NCBI GenBank assembly: GCA_027003085.1
Contig: JALWYR010000232.1
Location: 1 to 11,571 of the forward strand
From: Flavobacteriales bacterium
GTDB taxonomy: Bacteria > Bacteroidota > Bacteroidia > Flavobacteriales > Flavobacteriaceae
Direction of reading: 5' to 3'
DNA: 11,571 nt
Position numbers and translations under genes: made by a program. The notes under the pieces are model-generated. The model was not told the DNA's origin and did no database searches. It worked only from the letters and a program-made list of their open reading frames with translations. Below, piece by piece: positions 1 through 5,808 of the stretch (positions are counted from its first letter, which is position 1; the number at the start of each line of letters is the position of its first letter).

Positions 1-27
1 CCGGCGCCCGGGCGCCCAAATAAAAAA
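1..27. repeat. GC-rich palindrome at window edge
   Basis: Bases 3-16 read GGCGCCCGGGCGCC, a perfect 14-base palindrome, followed by an A/T-rich run up to the stop codon of the minus-strand acyltransferase gene. Seen: the palindrome lies 11 bases beyond that stop, so it is in the 3' flank of the gene. No T-run follows the palindrome on the gene's strand within the window, so a terminator cannot be shown. The composition resembles the GC-rich islands at 1961-2320 and 10775-11415 (for example the palindrome GGCGCCGGCGCC at 10968-10979). It could be the rim of a further island cut by the window edge, but this is inference. Confidence 0.4.
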
Positions 28-1827
28 TTAATCGCCGTTTTGTTCGCGCAATTTCTGTTCGTATTCGTCGAGGATGGGTTTGAGCGTTTTTTCGGGAATG
101 TCCAGAATGCGGATATACATCAGGGCATCCACACTGTTGTTGAAGTCGGGATCCACATTGAAGCTGATGATTTTGGCGTTTTGACGGATGTATTGCTTGA
201 TGAGCACGGGCATACGCAGGTAGTTGGGTTCCAGTTCGTCGATGATTTTGTCCAGCTTGTTGAGGTCGCTCTGGGCGGCTTCGAAAATAAAATCCTTGTC
301 GGCGTCTTTGAGCTTGACTTTGAACTCCTTACGCGGGTGGATGTAGTTGGCCAGGAAAGGGTCGTAGTAGTGGGATTTCATAAACTCGATCATCAGGGCC
401 TTCGAAAAATCGGAGAATTTGTCGCTGATGCTCACGCCGCCCACCAGGTATTTGTGCTGCGGATAGCGCAGGATGGTGTGCAGGATGCCCTGCCAGAGCA
501 AAAAGAGCGGATAGGGTTTTTGCTGGTATTCGGGAACAACAAAGGCACGGCCCAGTTCGAGTCCGTTTTTGAGGATGTATTCGGCTTCGGGCTCAAAGCG
601 GAAAAGCGAAGGAATATAGAAACCCTTGATGCCGTATTTTTCGTATATCTCGCGTCCGATGCCAATGCGGTAGGCGCCTACGATTTTCCGGGCCTGATCG
701 TCCCAAAGGAACAGGTGCTTGTAGTGGCGGTCGTAGCTGTCCAAATCGAAACGCTTGCCCGTGCCTTCGCCGATGCGGCGGAAAGTGATTTCGCGCAGGC
801 GGCTTATTTCGCGCAAAATATGGGGAATGTCCTTGCTATCGGCCAAATAAACCTGATAATGGTTGCGTTGGAGCAGTTGCTTGCCGGCACTGCGCAGGGC
901 TTGGATTTCGGGAAGGATTTTTTCCACCGGCACGGGGTCGATGATTTTTTTGTCGCGGCCCGAAAAAAGTTTTTTCAGCGAAAAGCCCGCCGGTTTGGCC
1001 GGTGTTTTTTCGAAGGGTTTGGCCAAGAGGTAGGTTTTACGGCGTAAAAATTCGCCAAAGGATTTGTGGTCGGGGAAGTTGCGGATTTCGGCCGGTTTTA
1101 TCGGGTGGCCGATGCGCACGTATATTTTGGAGCGTTTTTTGTTGAAAAGCTCGGAGGGCAAGCGGGCGGTGCGAAACACGGGGCCCAGCTTGGAAAGCCA
1201 GTAGAACACCCGGCTGTTGCGGGCGTGGAAATAGATGGGAATCACGGGCACCCCGGCCTTGTAGATAAGTTTGAGGGCCGCTTCGTCCCAATCCTTGTCA
1301 ATATAGATGTTTCCTTCGCGGAAGGTGGAAACCTCGCCGGCCGGAAAAATACCTATGGCATGGCCTTGACGCAAGTATTGCATTGCGCCGCGCAGGCCGG
1401 GATAGCTGGATTTGGATTCCTTGCGGTCTTCGAAGGGATTGACGGGCAGGAAGTAATCACGCAGGGGTTCGATTTTGTCCAGCAGAAAATTGGTCAGCAC
1501 CTTGTAGTCGGGGCGTTTTTCCAGAATCAGTTTAATCAGGAGCATGCCGTCGAGGCCGCCCAGCGGGTGGTTGGACACGGTGATAAAGGCCCCTTCGCGG
1601 GGGATGCGGCGAAGGTCTTCGGGGGCTATTTCGAGCTTTGCGCCTATTTCGTCCAGGATTTTGTCCAGGAATTCCTTGCCATGCAAGTGTTTGTTACGTT
1701 CGTAGAACCGGTTGAGTTTGTCGAGCCGGAGGACATACATCAAACCGGCTCCCAGCAGGTAGGAAAGAACATTTTGTTTGCGAATGCCCAATGCACGTGC
1801 CAAGTCGTAAGGACCAACCAAACTCAT
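28..1827 (-). CDS. Fused PlsC-like/GNAT-like acyltransferase (OlsF-type aminoacyl lipid synthesis)
   Basis: A 599-residue protein with two acyltransferase halves. The N-terminal half (about 75-250) is PlsC/AGPAT-like. NHPLGGLD at about 86-93 is the catalytic His/Asp block, with one residue more between His and Asp than the classical HX4D. FPAGEVS at about 161-167 is the acyl-acceptor block, and VIPIYF (about 195) and GHPI (about 240) follow. The C-terminal half (about 325-500) resembles the GNAT/hemolysin-type N-acyltransferases, with the core ELGRAFVVPEYQ near 425-436 and a following LLWQGI helix. In the known OlsF family, one polypeptide N-acylates ornithine and then O-acylates the product to make ornithine lipid; glycine lipids are made by related enzymes in Bacteroidota. 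The aminoacyl substrate here cannot be told from sequence. It probably acts at the inner face of the cytoplasmic membrane, since no signal peptide is seen. The gene stands alone, divergent from the grpE cluster, with a promoter-like box just upstream. The start at 1827 puts the ATG about 17 bases after that box. Confidence 0.85.
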   Translation of the reverse strand: MSLVGPYDLARALGIRKQNVLSYLLGAGLMYVLRLDKLNRFYERNKHLHGKEFLDKILDEIGAKLEIAPEDLRRIPREGAFITVSNHPLGGLDGMLLIKLILEKRPDYKVLTNFLLDKIEPLRDYFLPVNPFEDRKESKSSYPGLRGAMQYLRQGHAIGIFPAGEVSTFREGNIYIDKDWDEAALKLIYKAGVPVIPIYFHARNSRVFYWLSKLGPVFRTARLPSELFNKKRSKIYVRIGHPIKPAEIRNFPDHKSFGEFLRRKTYLLAKPFEKTPAKPAGFSLKKLFSGRDKKIIDPVPVEKILPEIQALRSAGKQLLQRNHYQVYLADSKDIPHILREISRLREITFRRIGEGTGKRFDLDSYDRHYKHLFLWDDQARKIVGAYRIGIGREIYEKYGIKGFYIPSLFRFEPEAEYILKNGLELGRAFVVPEYQQKPYPLFLLWQGILHTILRYPQHKYLVGGVSISDKFSDFSKALMIEFMKSHYYDPFLANYIHPRKEFKVKLKDADKDFIFEAAQSDLNKLDKIIDELEPNYLRMPVLIKQYIRQNAKIISFNVDPDFNNSVDALMYIRILDIPEKTLKPILDEYEQKLREQNGD

Positions 1828-1843
1828 CCCGCAGATTTTTTTT

Positions 1844-1851
1844 CAAATTTA
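1844..1851 (-). promoter_or_regulatory. Bacteroidota-type -7 box for the acyltransferase gene
   Basis: On the minus strand bases 1851-1844 read TAAATTTG, matching the Bacteroidota housekeeping -7 consensus TAnnTTTG. It lies 16 bases before the ATG, implying a leader of about 10 bases, which is usual in this phylum. No clear TTG -33 element sits at the expected distance, so the call rests on the -7 box and its position alone. Confidence 0.4.
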
Positions 1852-1960
1852 GTCAAAATACGGAAAGTGGAGGAGGGGAGTAGTTGATTATTTGCATCGG
1901 TAATACGGGATTTTTTTAAATGTTAAAGTGGAGCTTGTATTGATATTTTGCTTTATGAAT

Positions 1961-2320
1961 CGCTCCACAAGCCTGCGTCTTCCCCGGGCCGGCGCCAAGG
2001 GCCGCGTCTTGTCTTGTTACGCGGCTTCGCGAGCCCCGGCGGTCTCGCTCCGCTCCTCGGGGAGCCTGCATGCTTCGCCTGTGGCTCAGCCTTTGTCTCC
2101 CCTCGGACTTCGGCAGCCCTGCGGTCTGCCTCCGTGGCTCCGCAAGCCCTTCCGGCTACGCTTCGCTTCGCCCTGGGTCTTGCTTCGCGGGCCTCGGAAC
2201 CCTTCGGTTTCCTCGGCGGCTCCGGGAGCCACCTACGGCGTCTCCCTTCGCGGGCTTCGAAGCCCTTTGGTGCCTTCGCTGCGCTCCGACGGCAGCCGCG
2301 ACGAAGAAGAATTCTTCCCG
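1961..2320. repeat. GC-rich mosaic hairpin repeat island 1
   Basis: About 360 bases of sharply GC-richer DNA between two A/T-rich flanks, in a 632-base gap without a gene. It is packed with short self-complementary motifs built on GGCTTCGnAAGCC: GGCTTCGCGAGCC at 2023-2035, GGCTCCGGGAGCC at 2218-2230, GGGCTTCGAAGCCC at 2252-2265. A GTCT anchor recurs at 2011, 2095, 2177 and 2240, giving four degenerate tandem units of about 84, 82 and 63 bases. Bases 2008-2100 align without a gap to 11158-11250 (15 mismatches in 93 by eye), and 2246-2288 aligns to 10990-11032 (40 of 43 identical), so this belongs to a dispersed family. The right border is close to the palindrome GAAGAATTCTTC at 2306-2317. The remaining gap (1852-1960) is A/T-rich, with only a loose inverted repeat GTGGAGC/GCTCCAC (1928-1934, 1962-1968). 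Long open frames here reflect lack of A/T and are not genes. Function unknown. Confidence 0.8.
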
Positions 2321-2341
2321 GAATGTTACCCGGAAAAGTTT

Positions 2342-2368
2342 TTAGCATGAATCCGGAAAGTGTGCTAT
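2342..2368. promoter_or_regulatory. Weak CIRCE-like inverted repeat upstream of grpE
   Basis: Bases 2342-2350 (TTAGCATGA) and 2360-2368 (GTGTGCTAT) are separated by exactly nine bases. The known HrcA operator CIRCE is TTAGCACTC-N9-GAGTGCTAA; 13 of its 18 defined bases match. Only the outer TAGCA/TGCTA pairs with itself, and the inner triplets do not. The right arm runs into TATTTTTG at 2366-2373, a possible -7 promoter box, which would suit an operator. Position about 90 bases before the grpE start fits heat-shock control, but the match may be chance and no hrcA is in the window. Confidence 0.22.
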
Positions 2369-2393
2369 TTTTGGCGAAATCGTAGATAGAATT

Positions 2394-2408
2394 CTGCCAC
2401 CTTGTCAG
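2394..2408. promoter_or_regulatory. Inverted repeat next to the grpE sigma-54 promoter
   Basis: CTGCCA at 2394-2399 and TGTCAG at 2403-2408 form an inverted repeat with a 3-base spacer (five of six positions pair). If transcription starts near 2445 as the sigma-54 match predicts, the repeat spans about -51 to -37. It looks like a dimer operator or activator site. The binding protein is unknown, and the cluster's own activator has no visible DNA-binding domain. Confidence 0.4.
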
Positions 2409-2418
2409 TTCCTAAAAA

Positions 2419-2434
2419 TGGCAGTAAATTTGCA
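2419..2434 (+). promoter_or_regulatory. Candidate sigma-54 (-24/-12) promoter of grpE
   Basis: TGGCAGTAAATTTGCA matches the RpoN consensus TGGCAC-N5-TTGCW in all but one defined base, with GG at 2420-2421 and GC at 2432-2433 separated by exactly 10 bases. The predicted start is near 2445, a leader of about 15 bases before the grpE ATG at 2460. The same bases include TAAATTTG (2425-2432), a housekeeping TAnnTTTG box with TTG at 2402-2404 twenty bases upstream, so a sigma-A type promoter at the same place is a real alternative. A further TAnnTTTG box is at 2366-2373. Confidence 0.5.
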
Positions 2435-2459
2435 GGATATTTTATAAAAGTGGAAGATT

Positions 2460-3020
2460 ATGAAAAAGGATAAACAAAAAGCAACGGATAAACAAAAATC
2501 GCAAGTCGAAAAGTCGAATCAACATAAATCGGGTGGTAAAGAAAAGGAAAACGAACAAGTTCCCGCACCCGAAGAACGCATAAAAGAGTTGGAAAATGAA
2601 TTGGCCGGCGAAAAAGATAAATACGTCCGGCTTTATGCCGAATTTATTAATTTCCAAAACCGCACCAAGCGTGAAAAACGTGAGCTTATCGAAACGGCTT
2701 CCGAAGAAGTAATCAAAGCCCTCCTGCCGGTGTTGGATGATTTTGAACGGGCGTTGGTCGAAATGAAAAAAGCCGGCGAAAACGAATGGGCCAAAGGGGT
2801 CCAATTGATCTACGACAAACTGATGAAAACCCTGCGCGACCAAGGTTTACAGGAAATTCCGGTGCAAAAAGGCGATGATTTTAATCCCGATTTGCACGAA
2901 GCGGTGGCCCAAATTCCCGGTGATGACAAAATGAAAGGCAAAATCCATGACATTATCGAAAAAGGATATAAGTTGGGCGACAAAATCATCCGGTATCCGA
3001 AAGTGGTAACGGTGCAGTAA
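2460..3020 (+). CDS. grpE: GrpE, nucleotide exchange factor of DnaK
   Basis: A 186-residue protein of normal GrpE length. Residues 1-35 are a charged, Lys/Gln-rich, probably disordered tail. About 36-100 is a long charged helix forming the dimer stalk, with the family signature AEFINFQNRTKREK near 60-73 and LLPVLDDFERAL near 89-100. The C-terminal beta-wing includes GLQEIPVQKGDDFNPDLHEA near 132-151 and ends in the typical VVTVQ. GrpE dimers release ADP from DnaK and so drive its substrate cycle in the cytoplasm. It is the first gene of a plus-strand cluster: dnaJ begins 52 bases downstream. Control is probably at the upstream region, which shows a sigma-54-like promoter, an inverted repeat and a weak CIRCE-like element. 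The start is fixed by the ATG at the head of the charged tail; no Shine-Dalgarno of useful spacing is seen. Confidence 0.97.
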   Translation: MKKDKQKATDKQKSQVEKSNQHKSGGKEKENEQVPAPEERIKELENELAGEKDKYVRLYAEFINFQNRTKREKRELIETASEEVIKALLPVLDDFERALVEMKKAGENEWAKGVQLIYDKLMKTLRDQGLQEIPVQKGDDFNPDLHEAVAQIPGDDKMKGKIHDIIEKGYKLGDKIIRYPKVVTVQ

Positions 3021-3072
3021 GGCTTTCAAACTGGGAATGGGGTTCCGGATATTGCTATAAATCACACATCCT

Positions 3073-4185
3073 ATGGGCAAAGATTATTATGCCATTTTGG
3101 GCGTTCAGCGAAGCGCCACACAGGAAGAAATCAAAAAGGCCTACCGCCGTTTGGCCATAAAATATCACCCCGATCGAAATCCCGGGGATAAGGAAGCCGA
3201 AGAAAAATTCAAAGAAGCCGCCGAGGCCTATGAAATTCTCGGCGACCCCGAAAAAAGAGCCCGTTACGACCGGTTCGGCGATGCCGCTTTTGCCGGTGGC
3301 GGAGCACATCATTATACCGATGTGGAGGATATTTTCCGTCATTTCGGTGATATTTTCCGGGATTTTTTTGGCGGCGATGTAGGAGGGTATGGCTATGGCG
3401 AACAACCGGGTTCGCGCATGGCCAAGGGCCGCGATTTGCGCGTGCGCCTCAATATCGGTTTGGAAGAAATGGTGCTTGGCGGTGAACGCAAAATCAAGGT
3501 TCGTCGTAAAGTGCGTGCCCGGGACAGTTATTACCAAACTTGTCCTGCATGTAATGGACGCGGTCAGACAACACGCATAACGCACACCATTTTCGGTCCG
3601 GCACAAACCACAACCACTTGCCGCCATTGTGGCGGTACCGGTCAAATTTTGCAGAGCCGCGGAAAAGGTGCCGACGAGGACGGCCTGGTATGGACCGAGG
3701 AAGTGGTTAGTATCAAAATACCCAAAGGAGTGCGTGAGGGTGTCCAACTCAAAGTGGCTCAAAAAGGGCATGAGGCCCCTTCGGCTAATGGTATTCCGGG
3801 CGATTTGTATGTGGTTTTCAACGAAAAAATTCCCGAAGAATACCGTATCGACGGCCACGATCTGCATACCATTCTCGACCTGAGCTTGCCCGAAGCCGTT
3901 TTGGGAACAACCAAAACATTGAAAACACCCCATGGAAAAATCAAACTAAACCTGGAAGGCCCCGTATCGCCCGGAAAAATTCTCCGTATTCGCGGTAAAG
4001 GCATTCCCGCTTTGAACACCAACCAATACGGCGATATGTTTGTTCACATAAAAGTGCATATGCCGCATAAATTAACCGAAGAGGATAAAAAATATTTTCG
4101 TAGCAAACTGAATCACGAGCATTTTCAGGTAAAGAAAAATAAACGAAAAAGTTTTTTTGAGAAAATACACGATATTTTTTCCTAA
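3073..4185 (+). CDS. dnaJ: DnaJ co-chaperone with a reduced (two-motif) zinc finger
   Basis: A 370-residue class A-like DnaJ, co-chaperone that delivers clients to DnaK and stimulates its ATPase. The J domain is at 1-70 with the essential HPD at 32-34. A Gly/Phe-rich linker runs about 71-115, the peptide-binding C-terminal domains follow from about 120, and GDLYVVF (243-249) and ILRIRGKGIP (303-312) are typical. Oddity: a normal DnaJ has four CxxCxGxG motifs binding two zinc ions; here only CPACNGRG (157-164) and CRHCGGTG (183-190) remain. By their spacing and the TI.GPAQTT.TC stretch between them these are motifs 2 and 3 (zinc site II). Motif 1 seems deleted: the sequence runs from IKVRRKVRARD directly to YYQTC. 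The motif 4 position reads RGKGADEDG (196-204), the expected length but without cysteines. Published E. coli work assigns DnaK-coupled function mainly to site II and DnaK-independent holding to site I, so DnaK cooperation may be kept (inference). The next gene is 24 bases downstream, suggesting one operon. Confidence 0.95.
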   Translation: MGKDYYAILGVQRSATQEEIKKAYRRLAIKYHPDRNPGDKEAEEKFKEAAEAYEILGDPEKRARYDRFGDAAFAGGGAHHYTDVEDIFRHFGDIFRDFFGGDVGGYGYGEQPGSRMAKGRDLRVRLNIGLEEMVLGGERKIKVRRKVRARDSYYQTCPACNGRGQTTRITHTIFGPAQTTTTCRHCGGTGQILQSRGKGADEDGLVWTEEVVSIKIPKGVREGVQLKVAQKGHEAPSANGIPGDLYVVFNEKIPEEYRIDGHDLHTILDLSLPEAVLGTTKTLKTPHGKIKLNLEGPVSPGKILRIRGKGIPALNTNQYGDMFVHIKVHMPHKLTEEDKKYFRSKLNHEHFQVKKNKRKSFFEKIHDIFS

Positions 4186-4209
4186 TATTGTTCGAAATTA
4201 AAATTTCCT

Positions 4210-5370
4210 ATGGCCAAAATACTGATTATTGAAGACGAAGAAGCCATCCGGCGCGTGTTAAAAAAAATCCTCGGCCGCGAAGGCTATGAGGTGGACGAAG
4301 CTGTGGACGGCGTGGAAGGAATAGGTAAAATTAAATCGGGCGACTACGATGTGGTGCTTTGCGACATCAAAATGCCCCGCAAAGACGGGGTGGAAGTGTT
4401 GCAGGAAGCCAAAAAAATCAATCCCGAGCTTCCGTTTGTAATGATTTCGGGCCATGGCGACCTGGAAACCGCCGTCCAAAGCATGCGTTTGGGGGCCTAT
4501 GATTATATTCAAAAACCACCGGACCTTAACAGATTGCTCACCACTTTGCGTAATGCGCAAACCATGGGACATTTGGTTAAGGAAAACGTTAAACTCAAAA
4601 AACGGGTAAGTAAAAAATATACCATTATCGGTGAGTCCGATGCCATCCGTAAGGTCAAGGAGATGATCGAAAAGGTGGCGCCCACCGAGGCGCGCGTTTT
4701 GATTACCGGTCCCAACGGAACGGGTAAAGAATTGGTTGCCCATCAGTTGCACGAAAAAAGTAATCGTTCTCGCGGCCCCATGGTGGAAGTAAACTGTGCG
4801 GCCATTCCTTCCGAATTAATCGAAAGCGAGCTTTTCGGGCACATGAAAGGTTCGTTTACGGGCGCACATAAAGACAAGAAAGGAAAATTCGAACAGGCCA
4901 ACGGCGGCACGCTATTCCTTGACGAAGTGGGCGATTTGAGTTTGGCTGCACAAGCCAAAGTGCTGCGTGCTTTGCAGGAGAACAAAATCTCACGCGTGGG
5001 AAGTGACAAGGATATACGCGTGGATGTGCGCGTAATTGCCGCCACCAACAAGGATTTGCGCGAAGAAATTCGCCAAGGACGCTTTCGCGAAGATCTGTTC
5101 CACCGCTTGGCGGTAATAGAAATAAAGGTGCCCGCTTTGGACGAACGTAAGGATGATATTCCGTTGTTGGTCGAACATTTTGTCAAACAAATTACGGCCG
5201 ACCAAAACATGAAACCCAAAAAGTTTTCGCCCCAAGCCATCAAAAAATTGCAATCCTACACCTGGTCGGGGAATGTTCGTGAATTACGGAATATTGTGGA
5301 ACGTCTTTTGATTTTGGGTGGGGATACCATTACGGACGAAGATGTTGAACGCTATTCGGGTAAGGAATAG
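4210..5370 (+). CDS. NtrC-family sigma-54 activator response regulator without DNA-binding domain
   Basis: A 386-residue protein. The receiver domain (1-115) has acidic E8/D9, phospho-acceptor D52 in the VVLCDIKMP block, S80 and K102 (QKPPD). The AAA+ activator domain (about 138-370) has Walker A GPNGTGKE (167-174, where GESGTGKE is usual), the sigma-54 contact loop GSFTGA (214-219), Walker B GGTLFLDEVGD (232-242), the arginine-finger stretch RFREDLFHRL (291-300) and sensor II WSGNVRELRN (352-361). Such proteins hydrolyse ATP to open sigma-54 promoter complexes once phosphorylated. Oddity: the chain ends about 25 residues after sensor II (TDEDVERYSGKE) with no Fis-type helix-turn-helix, and I see none in any frame in the ~100 bases after the stop. 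From memory, ~386-residue relatives without this domain are common in Bacteroidota, so this is probably a family trait. It must act without direct DNA binding or through a partner. No histidine kinase is in the window. It follows dnaJ by 24 bases and is probably co-transcribed, linking it to stress control. Confidence 0.93.
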   Translation: MAKILIIEDEEAIRRVLKKILGREGYEVDEAVDGVEGIGKIKSGDYDVVLCDIKMPRKDGVEVLQEAKKINPELPFVMISGHGDLETAVQSMRLGAYDYIQKPPDLNRLLTTLRNAQTMGHLVKENVKLKKRVSKKYTIIGESDAIRKVKEMIEKVAPTEARVLITGPNGTGKELVAHQLHEKSNRSRGPMVEVNCAAIPSELIESELFGHMKGSFTGAHKDKKGKFEQANGGTLFLDEVGDLSLAAQAKVLRALQENKISRVGSDKDIRVDVRVIAATNKDLREEIRQGRFREDLFHRLAVIEIKVPALDERKDDIPLLVEHFVKQITADQNMKPKKFSPQAIKKLQSYTWSGNVRELRNIVERLLILGGDTITDEDVERYSGKE

Positions 5371-5444
5371 CTTGCCAAACTTTTTTATGAATCGTTTTTT
5401 TGCATTCCGCTATTTTCCTTAACGGAAGATTCGGGCGTTTTTCA

Positions 5445-5452
5445 TATCTTTG
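5445..5452 (+). promoter_or_regulatory. Bacteroidota-type -7 box for the thioredoxin-like gene
   Basis: TATCTTTG matches TAnnTTTG, 23 bases before the ATG at 5476. No clean TTG -33 element is visible. The T-runs at 5381-5386 and 5396-5402, just after the upstream regulator gene, are not preceded by a stable stem, so they do not make a convincing intrinsic terminator. The small gene may also receive read-through. Confidence 0.45.
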
Positions 5453-5475
5453 CCTACGTTAAAAAAGTTAGCCCG

Positions 5476-5808
5476 ATGCAGTATCATTTTGCCCGATCCT
5501 TGGAGGATGCACGCAAATTTTTACAAGATAACGAGGCCGTATTGGTCTTTTTTTCGGACGACTCATGTAATGTGGGGGACGCCCTTTCGCCCAAATTGCA
5601 AAAAATGCTTAATGAACATTTCGACCGAATGCAATTTTTGGAAATTAACGTCCAAATGATTCCCGAAGCCCGCGGGCACTTCAACATTTTTGTTATTCCG
5701 TCGGTTTTGGTTTATTTTGACGGACGTGAAGCCATCCGTCATGCACGACACGTCAATGTCCAAGCGCTGGGTGCCGAGCTTGAACGTTTATATGCTTTGT
5801 ATTACTAG
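5476..5808 (+). CDS. Small thioredoxin-fold protein with a single active-site cysteine
   Basis: A 110-residue cytoplasmic protein without a signal peptide. The order of elements is that of thioredoxin: a first helix, the strand AVLVFFSDDSC, an active-site turn, a long helix, the strand MQFLEINV, and the cis-proline stretch VIPSVLVYFDG with P75. The active site reads SCNVGD: C31 is present but the second cysteine of CxxC is replaced by G34. It is its only cysteine, so it cannot act as an ordinary dithiol reductase. Relatives that I recall from Bacteroidota have CNVC at this place. Possible roles, all inference: monothiol exchange, mixed-disulfide scaffold, or a non-redox binding fold. The gene lies 105 bases after the stress cluster behind its own -7 box. 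Redox or protein-folding stress would suit the setting, but nothing proves it. Length is normal for a thioredoxin. Confidence 0.8.
   Translation: MQYHFARSLEDARKFLQDNEAVLVFFSDDSCNVGDALSPKLQKMLNEHFDRMQFLEINVQMIPEARGHFNIFVIPSVLVYFDGREAIRHARHVNVQALGAELERLYALYY

Noticed and set aside
40..1887. Long plus-strand open frames opposite the acyltransferase gene
   Set aside because: The minus-strand protein has clear PlsC and GNAT motifs, and the plus-strand frames are its antisense shadows with Val/Phe/Asp-rich unrecognisable products.
1928..2385. Overlapping open frames of 90-145 codons on both strands in GC island 1
   Set aside because: All frames are open at once because stop codons are rare in this GC-rich sequence. 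The products are low-complexity Arg/Ser/Leu/Pro chains, and between the two islands the differences fall about equally on amino-acid-changing and silent sites, so there is no sign of coding selection.
3021..3072. Possible regulatory hairpin GGAA/TTCC between grpE and dnaJ
   Set aside because: The stem has only four pairs and no T-run, within chance expectation.
5371..5444. T-runs after the response regulator gene as an intrinsic terminator
   Set aside because: No stable stem precedes either run of T.
5371..5475. A frameshifted helix-turn-helix for the sigma-54 activator
   Set aside because: No frame in this stretch yields a Fis-like helix-turn-helix, and the sequence turns A/T-rich with a promoter box, so a broken C-terminus is not supported.
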